The translations under genes were made by a program, and so were the position numbers. Below are positions 1 through 10,662 of a stretch of DNA of 64,000 nucleotides, piece by piece (the first letter of the stretch is position 1; every line of letters starts with the position of its first letter). This DNA is from Calvatia gigantea. Lineage: Eukaryota; Basidiomycota; Agaricomycetes; Agaricales; Lycoperdaceae. The notes under the pieces are model-generated. The model did no database searches. It saw nothing but the letters and a program-made list of their open reading frames with translations, and was not told where the DNA came from. The DNA lies in contig JACAAK010000014.1 in assembly GCA_025093985.1 (NCBI GenBank), forward strand, positions 434,001 through 498,000, given 5' to 3'.

Positions 1-5
1 GAGAA

Positions 6-3000
6 GGATTTTTCTGAAGACTCCGAGTAGGCACTACCTTGAGAGTCAAAAAACTTGTATCTAGGATATTAGACAAATTCTACACGATTCCTCAGAGAAG
101 AAAGCGCGAAACTAAATCTAAAAGGGAAAATACAAACGGCAGAGAAGGAGATAACAGTCAACACCAGTCATAGACTCAGAGTGCACAACCAGCAGCATCA
201 GCAAAAAACTAGTAGATGAAGAAAGACTTCCTACCTGGAAATTGGAACAACAAATTTTGGTGCTTAATGCTGGACAGAACACCTAACCAAGGTGGAAGAG
301 TAACAGAGACCACCATGATCAACATCGACATCCAGGGACATAAGGAACAAATCGAAGGCCTCAGTTGTACAGCTACAAAATAGAGCAGAAGTCTTCCTAG
401 GACATGATTGGCTAGTCAAACATAACCCAGAGATAGATTGGAACAATGAAGAGATCAAGTTCACCCGATGTCCACCAGGCTACAAATTCCCCCATTCAGA
501 ACATTCCTATCACTGAAAAAATACTGAAGCATAGCCACTATGGAAGACCTATGGGAGGAAGAAGATAAACTAGACCCAACCAAACCAGAAGACCTACCAG
601 ACTATATACAACCATTCATGCACTTATTCAACAAAACAATATTCGACAAGCTCCCAGAACGAACTGAATGGGACCTATGAGATAGTTCTAACCGAAGATG
701 CCCCAAAAGAAATAAGTGCGGGGACATACAACATGACGGTCAAAGAACAGGACGAACTTAAATCATTCATCAAGGAGAACCTAGAATCAGGATGAATATG
801 ACCATCAAAATCCCCATATGTAGCACTGACATTCTTCATCCCAAAGAAAGACGGATTTAAAAGGCTAATCCAAGACTACAGACAACTAAACAACTGTAGT
901 AATCAAAGATAAAACACCATTACCAAGAATCAGTGAAGTAATTGACAAGCTTCAGAAAAGCAAAATACTTCAATAAGTTGAACATCAAATCTGGGGATAC
1001 AACAATGTCAGGATCAAAGAAGGAGACGAATGGAAAGCCGCCTTCCTCACCAATGAAGGGCTCTTCGAACCAACAGTCATGTATTTTGGCCTAAGCAACT
1101 CACCAGGAACGTTCTCCAGGATGATGACAAGCATCTTCCACAACCTCTTACAAAACGGAGACATCATAAACTATATGGATGACTTTGCCATCCCAGGAGA
1201 CACCAAGGAGCAACTAAAAGAATGGACAATATGATTTCTGGAACGAGCAGCCCAGTACAATTTATGCTTCAAGCGAACCAAGTGTATCTTCAATGCAGAA
1301 GAAATCCCAATACTAGGAGTTCAGGTAAGACATGGACTGAATCGAAATGGAAGAGGATAAAGTAAAAACAGTACTGGGAATGGCCCTGAACCCAAGAACA
1401 CCAAAGGGGTAGAAAGGTTCCTGGGTTTTGCAAACTACTATTGATGTTTCATCAAAAACTTCAGTATGATTGTGGGGCCCTTAAACAAACTCAAAGGAGC
1501 AACCACATAGGAATGGACACAAGAGCACCAAGACTCGTTCAACCTAACTCAAGAAATGTATCACCAAAGAACCTGTCCTGACATTGCCACTAGAGACACA
1601 GCCAATTCAGAGTAGAAGTCGATGCTATTGGACTATGCATTAGGAGGGGTACTTTCACAGCTGCAAGAAGACAAATGGCACCCAATCGCTTTCACATCAT
1701 GAACACTGTCACTGGCAGAACTGAAACTATGAAATATACTGACAAAGAATTGCTAGCCATTGTCCACACTCTGAAGGAATGGAGACACTACCTCCTAGAC
1801 TGCCAAAGAACAATTCGAAATCTGGACTGACCATGAAAATCTCAAGTATTACTGAGAACCACAGAAGCTAAATGGACTGACAAGCATGGTAGGTACCTAC
1901 AGCTGCAAGACTACAACTTCACACTATGACATGTGCCAGGAAAAACAAACACTGAAAGCCGATCTGTTATCCCGAATCCACCAAATACCAGAAGGACAAG
2001 AAGATAAACTAGTCACTATGATCCAAGAAAGCTGGCTACAGACAGAAGGCACAGACAACATGGTACTCTTACTGGGCAGAATTGTTCATCGAACCAAACT
2101 TCCTAGAACGAATCCAAGGCCTGAACTCAATGAGAAACAACAGTCCTAACTGAACTAAAGAAACAAGGATCCCTAGCTCACTGAAGATGGTGGAGTCATC
2201 TACAAACAGAATAGTGCATATGTCCTGTCCAACCAGAAACTACGAAGAAGAAATCCTAATACAGTACCATGACACCCCAGACACAGGACACCCAGGACAA
2301 CACAGGATGACAGAACTAATCAGCCGAGACTACTGGTGGCCATCAATATGAAAGGATGTAAAAAGATATATCTGAGGATGCCAAGCCTGCCAAAGAAACA
2401 AGTCAAGAACTGATGCTGCTCAAATCACCACTACATCCCCTCCCAATACCAAATGGACCTTGGGAAGAAATCAGTGTCAACATGATTGGACCACTGCCAG
2501 AGTCTAAAGGAAAAGACTGCAATACTAGTCATTGTGGACTGCTTCACAAAAATGATACTGACTCTCAGCGACAACTACGGATGCTTCATCTAAAGATGTC
2601 GCAAGGAATATATCGAGACTGAAATATGGAAGCTACATGGATTACCGAGGAAAGTACTTAGTGACTGAAGGACCTCAATTCACATCAGAATTCACCAAAG
2701 AGTTATTCAAGGGGCTCAGCATTGAACAAAACCTATCAACGGTGTATCATCCACAAATAGATGGACAAACCAAACACATCAACAGAGAAGTGGAAACCTA
2801 CATCCGCCTGTACTGCAACTATGACCAGGACAACTGGGCAGAATGGCTCCCCATCACAGAATTTCAGTACAATGACAAGCAACACGGAGGAACACAGGAA
2901 ACACCATTCTTCCTAAACTATGGAAGGAATCCATGGAAAGGCAAGAATGAGCCGGCAACAAACAATCCCGTTGCCACAGCATTCCTGGAACAATTACAGG

Positions 3001-3585
3001 CCACCTGAGACAACACCTCATCAGCACTACGGACATACCAAGAGAAGATGAAACAGCAACACAACTGCAGTAGAACCCATGCCAACATATATCAAATAGG
3101 AGATAAAGTATGGTTAGAGAACACCAATATCCATACCAATCAATCATCAAAGAAGCTAGGCCAAAAATGGTATGGACCTTTCCTTATTAAGGAAAAGATA
3201 GGAGAAGCAGCATATCGGCTGACACTACTGGACGGATGGGCCATCCATGATATATTCAACAAACAGCTCCTGACATCAGCACACCATGCGGAGTTCCCGA
3301 GTCAAAAACAGCCATCAGTGCCTGACCCAGTGATCATCAACAATGAGGAAGAGTACGAAGTGGAAGAGATCCATGGACAATGAAAACGAGGAAGGGGTTA
3401 TCAATTCCTGGTCCACTGGAAGGGGTACAGCAATGAAGAAGATACATGGACAGTGGAGTCCAATTTGGAAAATGCGAAGGATGCCATAAGAGACTACCTA
3501 AAAAGGCATCCTGGAGAATACCCATAAAAGAGGGGGCAGAAAACACAAAAAAGCATCAAACAAGCAACCCAGACAAAGAAACTAA
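6..3585 (+). pseudogene. A1 pol remnant (protease, RT, RNase H, integrase, chromodomain)
   Basis: Pieces of a Ty3/gypsy polyprotein can be followed in order by comparison with A3. RT lies around 830-1290, with a YMDD box near 1172-1183. RNase H lies around 1620-1960. The integrase zinc-binding region is near 2260-2400 and the integrase core at 2410-3010. The C-terminal domain and chromodomain-like end lie at 3050-3530. The natural pol stop is TAA at 3583-3585. At least several frameshifts and many in-frame stops are present, so it cannot encode a working polyprotein. Its stops are largely TGA at CGA positions. Confidence 0.9.
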
Positions 3586-3591
3586 ACAGAC

Positions 3592-4583
3592 ATGCCTGCC
3601 TCCCAGCCTAACTGCATCGCTATTGATTCCCTCATTCACCCCACTCCTACCAGGATCTCTTCCCTACCATTCCCAGAACCAGGCAGCAGCAGAGCACTAG
3701 CCCTCCAGGGGACTTGCTTCAACCTCGCAAAAACACCTGTCCCCAGCACAAGGCCTCCTCGAAGCCTTACTTAAAGACATCGACAAGGCAACCAACAGTG
3801 AAATCGAGAATATCACTGCCCAGAACAAACAGCTAGTAGTAAACCGAACACATTACCCTCACCACCGCTTGCATCACCTTTGCCAACATGTATGCTGGAT
3901 TCACCAATGCCTCTTCCTCCACCAACCAGTATATTCCCACTATCTTCCAAGCACTAGACCAGTCTACTCTCACCCCTAATGAACAAGATCATGTCCAAGG
4001 GCTCCAGAGCCAAATCGATCTGGGCCTTGAGGTCTTTAACCACCTTGACATCACCAACATATTCTTGGAGCTCACTGACATAGCTATGAAACTACTTGGG
4101 AGAGACAAGTCAAATGAAGACCCTGACATCAACACCTTGGTTGACAGGATTCACATCACCCTCTCTGAACTACACGACACCATCAACCCCATGTCACCAA
4201 GCCGAGCTGATACCCCTATAGATGAAGAAACCACAGTTTCCATGAAAGAGGAAGTCAATGCCCTTCATTGTTTCATAAAGACCATCACACCACCACAGCT
4301 TGTATCGGTTTTTCTTCCACCTGCAAGATTCCGCACTGTGCTGCCAGGACAAGAAAAGGACCAACACTATTGGAACTTGATAGTCAAGAACTACTGGGAC
4401 AGCTCCACCACCACCAACTTCCCATACAATGGCATCCCAGTCCCTATCCAACAAGATGGATGAAGCCACTTGCCTGTCTTCTTAGCGCGTTCCAATGAAG
4501 GAAAATTCCTCATCACCACCACTAAAAAAGCACTCGCTGCTGCAGTAGTAAACAGAGACTTTGATGAGCTTCCTGAGGCATGA
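3592..4583 (+). pseudogene. A1 ORF3 (family-A extra 3' ORF), frameshifted
   Basis: This extra ORF follows pol by two codons (TAA ACA GAC ATG), in the same frame as the pol stop. It is homologous along its length to the intact 328-codon ORF at 7054-8040 and ends with the same residues, L-P-E-A. One extra base near 3740 and another frame change near 3850 break it. The long open part is 3888-4463. I recognise no known domain: no membrane segment, zinc knuckle or protease motif is visible. Its presence at the same place in two differently decayed A copies argues that it is a real component of the family. Confidence 0.8.
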
Positions 4584-4601
4584 AGCTTAATCAGGGGGTA
4601 T

Positions 4602-4692
4602 TGTTGTGAACTTTCACCGATCATATCGCATTCTTTGTCCATCTATATTCCTATCACCTGTATACCTGTTTCAGCTACTTCCTAATGAGCGA
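4602..4692 (+). repeat. A1 3' LTR, left fragment
   Basis: It starts TGTTGTGAAC right after a purine tract (CAGGGGGTAT) and matches the first 91 bp of the A2 5' LTR at 19656. It stops where C is inserted. The last four bases, GCGA (4689-4692), reappear as TCGC at 25336-25339 beside the other C end, giving the C target duplication. The remaining LTR part is at 25122-25339. Confidence 0.92.
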
Positions 4693-5491
4693 TGAAGAGG
4701 GAGATTACGGCTAGGTGCACGAGCACGTCGGCGTCCATCCGACGTTGTTCTTGACCAAAGGGATTGTGTTAGAAAGGGCAGGTAGGAGTGGAGATCACGA
4801 AAATGATGAGACAACGGAACGGAGGATAAATCTGTTCTGAAGGCTCGGAACAATAAGAGAAGGGTCCGGAAATGTGTCGAGAGCGATTACTGAATGTTCG
4901 GAAGGCGGCATTTACAATTGCGTGGCGATTCGGTGTTGAGATGAGAGAGAGAAGAGAGAAAGAGAGATAGATTAGAGAAATAGGCTAGAGACAGAGACTT
5001 CGAGTCGAAACTTGGCTAATTCGTAGCTACCTGACTACAACAAAGTATACAGGTTTTTATAGAGGAGAATGGTGGGCTGTGCACCCAAATTACAAAGAGT
5101 AGAATGTAAATTTTAGAGAGAGAACAAAGAAAAACATACTAGCAGGGATGAAGACGGGCCAGAAGCTCATTCTATGAGGTTCTAAATTATGAGGAATGTA
5201 GAAAAAGTATAATAAGTGAATAGAAAAGCGGTCCGTAAGTTTTTTAGAGTCGGAAATGAGAAGTACGGGCGGGCGAGGTGGAGTTCGGAGGTTGGAGCTT
5301 CCGTGGTCGGGACTTCCGAATTAGGAAATTGTGTATGATCTGGACTTCTGGATGGCTCGGAAATGGGATTTTTGGGGTCAGTGTCTTGGTCATCGTTCTC
5401 GGAAGTGAAAGGTGTCATCGGTGAAGTGGAGTAGTGGGAGGAGGACACGTACATGACACTTTTCAGTGTCAGGTGCCGTCCGATCTCCACA
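4693..5491 (-). repeat. Family C 3' LTR (799 bp)
   Basis: On the minus strand it begins TGTGGAGATC and ends CCCTCTTCA. It has the same length as, and is nearly identical to, the 5' LTR at 25340-26138. A short inverted repeat, ACACTGAAAAGTGT, lies near its start. Open frames seen inside it (for example 5182-5490) are also present in the other LTR and are not genes. Confidence 0.93.
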
Positions 5492-5523
5492 TGTATGGGG
5501 GACTTTTCGTACTGACTTCCCAG

Positions 5524-6728
5524 TCAGTCCGAAATGTGACTCCTGATGGATTTTTTGAGAGCACTGGCATCGTCATAGATTGCGGGCATCGTTCCGGGAT
5601 CATGGGTGATGTCTTCGAGGTCGGTAGGTGATAAATCTGTAATCTTCATCACGGGAACTGATCGCAAGTCACGAGGGTGATAGGGCACGAGGTGGAATGC
5701 TGCAAATTGGAGTTTGGATACTGACCCATCGAGTTCTGCCAATACATAGAATCCTCCCTTTGTTCGTCACAGAACAACCATGGGGCTGAAGTAGCGAGGT
5801 TTGGCCTTTCCTCCTACATCTCCATCAACGTGGGAATTTCATACCAAAACGAGTGCTCTGGGATCAAAATTGTAGTCGCGTATAAGGTTCTTGTTTGCCT
5901 CTTCAAAATGCCGAACTGACTCCCATCGTGCTTTCAGTAGTAGTCATTTGGCTTCAGCAAGGTCTTGTGGGCGTTTCTGTAGTTGGATGGCACGGTATGC
6001 CATGAGTTCGAGGGTAGGAATGGGTTTAGAGAGTGGAGGTGCCAGATATATGGCCTCTGTGAGATCGAAGGGGAATAATGGCTCGATGCCATGGGCTAGG
6101 TAGTACGGTGAATATCCAGTCGACTTCTGGATTGAAACATGCTCCGCCCAGAATACTGAGGGGGCTACTGTCGTCCATTTCGACTCCTCACCTTCTGCTG
6201 CCTTAACTAGTGCCTCTCAAACATCGAAATGGCGTCGTTCGACTATCCCATTTGCACGTGAGTTGTATGGCGAAATTTTAATGTGATTGATCTGATATTT
6301 CTGTGATAGGTATTCGGCTGCTTGTACGAATGCAGGTCCGTTGTCAGTGAGGATTTCCTCAATTGCTCCCCATCGGCACAAGATCTCTTCGAAGATGAAT
6401 GCTCCAAGGGACTGGCCATTCTTGTTTCTCAACATCCGCCACTCTGGGTATGATGATAGTGAGCACCACGCGTGCACAATGTATCGGAATCCATTGGACT
6501 TTGGCATGAACATTGTGTCGATATGGACTTTTCGGAACAGGGAAAGTGGAATTGGAACTATCGGAGGTATGTATATGTGTTTCATAGATTGTGTTTGACA
6601 TTCATGACAGGTTTTGATAAACCAGCGCACATTGTCATCGAGCCGAGGCCACCAGAACCGCTCGAGCAGCCGGTTTCGTGTTGTGAAGATCCCCTTGTGT
6701 CCGAGCTCGTCGTGAGCTTGTTTCAGTA
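5524..6728 (-). pseudogene. Family C integrase and pol C-terminus
   Basis: The reading runs from the H2C2 zinc-binding module (a GHKG motif, then C-x2-C near 6595-6615) through the integrase core. A T-D-N-G-P box lies near 6335 and the R-x-N-G-x-V-E-R box near 6245. A conserved C-terminal region typical of agaricomycete Ty3/gypsy elements follows, ending at the stop 5524-5526. In-frame stops at 6217-6219 and near 5770-5940 break it. The N-terminal part of the same pol is at 27574-30902. Confidence 0.87.
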
Positions 6729-7035
6729 TGTTACGACCTTAGTCAGTTTAGACCTCAGGTTGCAGCTCTGGCTAAGTCTTGAGGGCGAGTAAGGGAAAGA
6801 GAACAAAGGTGGTTAAGCGTACCGAATACAACAGGGTGTATGTACGCTTAAATACGTCTAGATCTATCCGGTTGAACGGATGGAGTAACTACATGAAACG
6901 TCCGGTCAAGGCGTGGTAGTTGGTACGAGTCATATCATCGGAGAACGCTGGACTAGAATAACTGAAACAGGTACGTAGATAGTTAGGAATGTAGAATAGC
7001 ACGGAACTCGTTATGATCGGTGGAAACTCATAACA
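6729..7035 (-). repeat. A3 3' LTR (307 bp)
   Basis: It runs TGTTATGAGT to GGTCGTAACA on the minus strand, with the same length as the A3 5' LTR at 30903-31209. I noticed three differences between the two, all C/T or G/A changes at or next to CpG. Both LTRs thus look young, consistent with a single insertion later split by B and by the inversion. Confidence 0.95.
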
Positions 7036-7053
7036 ATACCCTCTGATTAGACT

Positions 7054-8040
7054 TCATGCCTCAGGAAGTTTGTCGAACTCTCCATTGACCACGGCTGCAG
7101 CGAGGGCTTTCTTGGTGGCCCCGATGAGGTACTTTCCTTCGTTGGAGCGTGCGAAGAAGATGGGCAAGTGGCTGCGGCCATCTTGACGGATAGGGACTGG
7201 GACTCTGTTGAAAGGGAACTCAGTGATGGTTGAGTTGTCCCAATAGCTCTTGACTATCGCGTTCCAATAATGTTGGTCTTTTTCTTGGCCTGGTAGTACA
7301 CTGCGGAATCTTGTTGGTGGGAGAAAAACCGACACGATCTGTGGTGGGGTGATGGTCTTTATGAATCGTCGGAGTGCATTGACTTCCTCCTTCATTGAGA
7401 CGGTGGTTTCTTCGTCCATGGGCGTGTCTGCTCGTTTGGTTGGTGGGGAACGGATGGTGGTGTGTAGGTCAGCGAGAGTGATTCCGATGCGCGTAACGAG
7501 TTGATCGATGTCTGGGTCTTCTGTGGTCTTGTCACGTCCTAGTAAGTTCATAGCGACGTCTGCGAGTTCTAGGAAGATGTCGGCAATATCGAGGTGGTTG
7601 AATACCTCTAGAGCGAGGTCAACACGACTCTGAAGGCTGTGAACTCGATTTTGTTCGCTGGGTGTGAGGGTGGATAATTCCAACGTGCGGAAGATGGCGG
7701 GGATGTGCTGGCTAGTGGAGGACAATGCATTGGCGAATCCGGCGTACATGTCCGCGAAGGTGATGCAAGCGGTGGCGAGGGTGATGTGGCGGTTTACTGC
7801 GAGTCGTTTGTTTTGGGCCGTGATTGTTTCTACTTCATCGTTTGTGGCTTTGTTGACATCTTTGAGGAGGGCCTCGAGGAGTCCTTGTGCTGGAGATGGG
7901 GTGGTTGCGAGATTGTAACGGGTGCCTTGGGGTGCGGGTGCTTGGCTATTGCCTGGCTTTGGGAGAGGGACTGAGGAAATTGTGGTCAGGTTGGGGTGGA
8001 CGAGGGAGTTGATAGAGATGCGGTTGGCTTGGGAGGACAT
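7054..8040 (-). CDS. Family A ORF3, intact, 328 aa, unknown function
   Basis: This is an intact ATG-initiated ORF located between pol and the 3' LTR of A3, in the sense direction. The pol stop TAG (8049-8047) is in the same frame and only two codons upstream of this ATG, so reinitiation or stop read-through are possible expression routes (inference). The protein is soluble-looking and Thr/Ser/Leu-rich. It contains a conserved central block with M-K-E-E-V-N-A-L and L-P-G-Q-E-K-D-Q-H-Y-W motifs and ends in L-P-E-A. There is no signal peptide, transmembrane segment or zinc finger. I do not recognise its family. A decayed homologue sits at the same position in A1 (3592-4583). Codon use is CpG-rich like A3 pol. 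Confidence 0.8.
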   Translation of the reverse strand: MSSQANRISINSLVHPNLTTISSVPLPKPGNSQAPAPQGTRYNLATTPSPAQGLLEALLKDVNKATNDEVETITAQNKRLAVNRHITLATACITFADMYAGFANALSSTSQHIPAIFRTLELSTLTPSEQNRVHSLQSRVDLALEVFNHLDIADIFLELADVAMNLLGRDKTTEDPDIDQLVTRIGITLADLHTTIRSPPTKRADTPMDEETTVSMKEEVNALRRFIKTITPPQIVSVFLPPTRFRSVLPGQEKDQHYWNAIVKSYWDNSTITEFPFNRVPVPIRQDGRSHLPIFFARSNEGKYLIGATKKALAAAVVNGEFDKLPEA

Positions 8041-8046
8041 GTTTGG

Positions 8047-8125
8047 CTAGTATCTTTGTCTGGGGTTTGACTTGGCTGATGTTTTCTTGGATTTCTTGCC
8101 CCCCTTTTTATAGGTATCCTCCGGA
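8047..8125 (-). CDS. C-terminal tail of A3 pol (fragment)
   Basis: These are the last roughly 26 codons of the A3 polyprotein, basic (Lys/Gly/Ser-rich), ending at TAG 8049-8047. They continue the chromodomain reading frame that stops at 35898, once the B element and one TCCGG copy are removed. The aligned tail is visible in A1 (about 3510-3585) and A2 (about 25050-25121). Confidence 0.85.
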
Positions 8126-8751
8126 TGTTACATGTGTTACCTTACTTCGCAACCGGGCCCAGATCGTCTCCACTTAGGGAGAGGTTCAACGCTATAGCCC
8201 AGGAGTATTCGACAAGTCTCAATGACTTCTGTACAGGCTTCGGATCGCTCCCTCGAGTAGAAGCTCACGCTTGCCTGAGAAGTCCAAGTTAAATGTCACT
8301 GCAGTCCCCAAGGTTGTTAGCCTTGTAGCAGACGAGCGAAGATAAGGAAGCTTGTTACTAGAATAACCTAAAGTAATACAAAGTACTACCTAAGGTTTAT
8401 ATACTAGCTGCGAATAGGAGATGAGAGATTACGTAGTAAGTAGATATGAGTCAATGAGAACTACTACGGGTTAATTGGTAATCTAAGGAATCATGGGGGA
8501 TAGGTGAAATGAATAGAAGAACGAGTACGAGTCATAAGAAGATGGAGTCAGGTAAAGAGAAGTACAATGGTGGAAAAGATGAAGATGAAACAGGAACATG
8601 ACTCAGAATGAGTCATAAGAAGAGAAGGTAGAAGTACATGTGATAGATAAATAAAGAACGGACCGGGGTATACGGGAAGAAGAATGGAAAGTTCGTACGG
8701 AAGGTTAATACGTTAATGCAGAGAGTCCGGGGGTGTGGTAAGTTCGTAACA
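8126..8751 (-). repeat. Family B left copy, 3' LTR (626 bp)
   Basis: On the minus strand it runs TGTTACGAAC to ACACATGTAACA. It is nearly identical to the three other B LTRs in the window. Confidence 0.96.
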
Positions 8752-8783
8752 TTAGCCCGTCTCTAGGTAAATTACTCCGAAAT

Positions 8784-9137
8784 TTACGCAGATAAGACTG
8801 AATAGTCCAAGGATACTCCGTCGTCGTAATATTCGTCGTCGAAGGCATCACGGGGGTTTTCCAGGACTTGTTCTTGGAAACGTTGTTTCATATTTTCCAC
8901 GGCTTGAACGTGGTCGACGTATTTTGGACAATCTTCTGGTTTATGTTTCGGGTTGAGAGTTTCGCAGAGTCGGCAGAAGTATTGGGGGCAAGTCCAGCGG
9001 TAATGGCCAGGGCGGGTTTTTCGACAGATGGGGCAAGTGGTATGGGCACAATCACTGGCCCAGTGACCTACGGCAGGGAGGTGAAGTTTGGCACATTTTT
9101 CACAAAAGGCCTTCAGGTTGAAGTTCGGGTTGTTCAT
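8784..9137 (-). CDS. Family B 3' zinc-knuckle ORF (117 aa), left copy
   Basis: A small ORF near the 3' LTR carries three successive CCHC-type knuckles. The first is C-x2-C-x9-H-x4-C (about residues 12-30), the second C-x2-C-x6-H-x4-C (about 35-50) and the third C-x2-C-x6-H-x4-C (about 55-70). An acidic tail follows. Nucleic-acid binding is the likely property, from knowledge of retroviral nucleocapsid knuckles. The ATG overlaps the TGA of the upstream 411-codon frame (ATGA), an arrangement compatible with coupled termination and reinitiation. It is a separate entity from the Gag knuckle of this element (about residue 275 of the 319-residue Gag ORF). Confidence 0.72.
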   Translation of the reverse strand: MNNPNFNLKAFCEKCAKLHLPAVGHWASDCAHTTCPICRKTRPGHYRWTCPQYFCRLCETLNPKHKPEDCPKYVDHVQAVENMKQRFQEQVLENPRDAFDDEYYDDGVSLDYSVLSA

Positions 9138-10369
9138 AGCTCGGGGTTGGATTGGGGTTCTTCCTCGTCCTGAGTTGGGGCCGAGGGGTTTTCGAATAGA
9201 CTTCTGAGGCTCAGAAGTTGGTCCAATTGGCCCATTAAGTTGTGTATGGCCGTTTCGAATCGTTCAGGTGGGATGTGCCCGTCTGGATGGGAGAGATGTG
9301 GAGGAGGAAGGTACATGCAGTTCGGGGGAGGAGTTTCTCGCGGGGGAATCGGTTCGTTGGTGTGGTCTGACCTTAGAAGGGCCAGTTCGCTAGTTGGGTG
9401 GGATAGGCTTAACGCTATGCTCGTTGAGGTAGCGGGCATAAGTCTGAGGTAATCCAAGGCTTCGTGATGCCTGGATAAATAGGGCCGCTCGATCGGTAGT
9501 GTGCTCATAATCCCGAGAAAGATGTTCGAGCTGTGAAATGGCGTCGCAGATAAAGCGCCAGTGATTTCGCTGATTGGCATTATGTAGATATTCGGTGCGG
9601 AAGCGAGTTCGATGGCCTCCCTTGAGGACCATCGTGCGGAGGGATCCCTCAGATGAGAAATCAGTTCTAGCCCATAACTCCATGGGCGAAGGTCCATCGT
9701 TCGCAGAGGAGGGCTTGGGGGAGAAGCGGCTTCGCCTGTTGGGATCTCGGTCGGATGGGTTGGCTGCGACATAACCCGCGGCCGAGTGTTCGGTGGGGTG
9801 TTGTTCGTCCCAGGCTGATCTGGGGGGTTCCGGATTGACGGTGGTAGTGGTGGGGGACTTTGGAGAGGGGCCGGCGGTGGAGGGGGGAATGTGTCGTTGG
9901 TCGAGGACAGGAAGTTCCGCCCTAATAGATTTCGGGACCCCAGCTTGCTCCGAGGGGAGTGTTGGGGTGGGGTTGTCGGCCCAGATTGGGTAGACATACT
10001 TTGGTTTTGGCGACCAGAGGAGCCGCTGTGGGGTTGATTTCGTATCATAGGTGGCGGTATGGGGAGTGGCTCCGGCGACGACGTTGGAGAAGGAGACTGG
10101 CGGGTCTCTTGGCTCGGGGTTGTTGGGTGGATTTGATACGTTTGGCTGCTGGGAATGAAGTTGGGATACAGCGGAGCTGCTTCCCATTCTTGTTGGGTAG
10201 GTGAGTTTATCCCAGGGGGCACTGGGAGATGACTCGGTGGAGGGGGGAATGTAGACGCAATCTGGACCGACGAAGACGTTGACCCAGAATTGTTTGTTCT
10301 GGTCCGCGAATTGTTGGAGCTTGTCTTTGGTGAAGACGGCATTCGGGAGGGTGATGATAGGCTTTTCAA
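9134..10369 (-). CDS. Family B 3' ORF, frame 2 (411 codons, Pro/Ser-rich), left copy
   Basis: This long open frame lies between pol and the zinc-knuckle ORF and overlaps a second long open frame (9390-10601) for about 980 bp. The first part is Pro/Ser/Thr-rich; the C-terminal part has an ordered-looking stretch before an acidic end. I recognise no domain. The DNA here is C-rich and T-poor, so stops are rare by composition, and an open frame alone is weak evidence. Protein-like stretches appear to alternate between the two frames. One of the two may be a shadow, or the true product may need a frame change or splicing. Confidence 0.45.
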   Translation of the reverse strand: MKSLSSPSRMPSSPKTSSNNSRTRTNNSGSTSSSVQIASTFPPPPSHLPVPPGINSPTQQEWEAAPLYPNFIPSSQTYQIHPTTPSQETRQSPSPTSSPEPLPIPPPMIRNQPHSGSSGRQNQSMSTQSGPTTPPQHSPRSKLGSRNLLGRNFLSSTNDTFPPPPPAPLQSPPPLPPSIRNPPDQPGTNNTPPNTRPRVMSQPTHPTEIPTGEAASPPSPPLRTMDLRPWSYGLELISHLRDPSARWSSREAIELASAPNIYIMPISEITGALSATPFHSSNIFLGIMSTLPIERPYLSRHHEALDYLRLMPATSTSIALSLSHPTSELALLRSDHTNEPIPPRETPPPNCMYLPPPHLSHPDGHIPPERFETAIHNLMGQLDQLLSLRSLFENPSAPTQDEEEPQSNPEL

Positions 10370-10601
10370 GCAGTTCGTTAATTTGGACGGTAGGGAGAAT
10401 TGGGGTTTCGTGGCCCACAGGTGTGACGGTGGGAGGGTAGGATATAGAAATATGAGGGGAGGAGGGGAGAGAATGGGCTTTTCTGACTGGGGAATTGTTT
10501 TTAGTAGAAAGGGAGGAGATGGAAGAGAGGGAAGGAGAGGGGGATGAGGCTACAATAGCTGCTTTCTTTCCCTTCTTGTAGTTTTTCTGGGTTGGTGCCA
10601 T
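9390..10601 (-). CDS. Family B 3' ORF, frame 1 (403 codons, truncated versus right copy)
   Basis: It begins with an ATG 62 bp after the pol stop. The N-terminus is Lys-rich then Ser/Pro-rich. An ordered-looking region in the last third contains R-T-M-V-L-K-G-G-H and W-R-F-I-C-D-A-I. In the right copy the frame is 445 codons. Here a CAG-to-TAG change (9392-9390) shortens it, one of the few differences between the two B copies. It is in the same frame as the zinc-knuckle ORF downstream, separated by a stop. Function unknown. Confidence 0.5.
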   Translation of the reverse strand: MAPTQKNYKKGKKAAIVASSPSPSLSSISSLSTKNNSPVRKAHSLPSSPHISISYPPTVTPVGHETPILPTVQINELLEKPIITLPNAVFTKDKLQQFADQNKQFWVNVFVGPDCVYIPPSTESSPSAPWDKLTYPTRMGSSSAVSQLHSQQPNVSNPPNNPEPRDPPVSFSNVVAGATPHTATYDTKSTPQRLLWSPKPKYVYPIWADNPTPTLPSEQAGVPKSIRAELPVLDQRHIPPSTAGPSPKSPTTTTVNPEPPRSAWDEQHPTEHSAAGYVAANPSDRDPNRRSRFSPKPSSANDGPSPMELWARTDFSSEGSLRTMVLKGGHRTRFRTEYLHNANQRNHWRFICDAISQLEHLSRDYEHTTDRAALFIQASRSLGLPQTYARYLNEHSVKPIPPN

Positions 10602-10662
10602 TGGTAGTTCGGTTTGTAGAAGTGCTGTTAAGGAATGATGGAGAAGTTGAGTGAATCCTGGA

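Larger units (their letters stand above)
1..4692 (+). mobile_element. Ty3/gypsy family A copy A1, degenerate, 5' end outside window
   Basis: This is the 3' part of a chromodomain-type Ty3/gypsy element. It starts at the very end of gag (gag stop TAG at 28-30), runs through pol and a third ORF, and ends in its 3' LTR, which is cut at 4692 by element C. It is collinear with A2 (from about 21170) and A3 (from about 32410). It is heavily decayed, with many frameshifts and stops, mostly TGA where A3 has CGA. The rest of its 3' LTR is now at 25122-25339 in inverted orientation because of the inversion described in the findings. Confidence 0.93.
4693..6728 (-). mobile_element. Ty3/gypsy family C, 3' half
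   Basis: This holds the 3' LTR (4693-5491) and the integrase part of pol. It is interrupted at 6728 by the 3' LTR of A3. The 5' half of the same element is at 25340-30902. Joining the two halves, with one copy of the 5-bp duplication TACTG removed, restores an open integrase reading frame across the junction. The two C halves now lie in opposite orientations on either side of the inversion. Confidence 0.92.
6729..8125 (-). mobile_element. Ty3/gypsy family A copy A3, 3' part
   Basis: In reading order on the minus strand it holds the last codons of pol (8125-8047), ORF3 (8040-7054), a purine-rich tract (AGAGGGTAT) and the 3' LTR (7035-6729). It is the missing 3' end of A3, whose 5' part is at 30903-35898. 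The 5-bp duplication TACTG flanks the complete A3: 30898-30902 on one side and CAGTA at 6724-6728 on the other. It is cut at 8125 by B. Confidence 0.93.

Noticed and set aside
7054..8040. Family A ORF3 as an envelope gene
   Set aside because: There is no signal peptide, transmembrane segment or Cys pattern, and the protein looks soluble.
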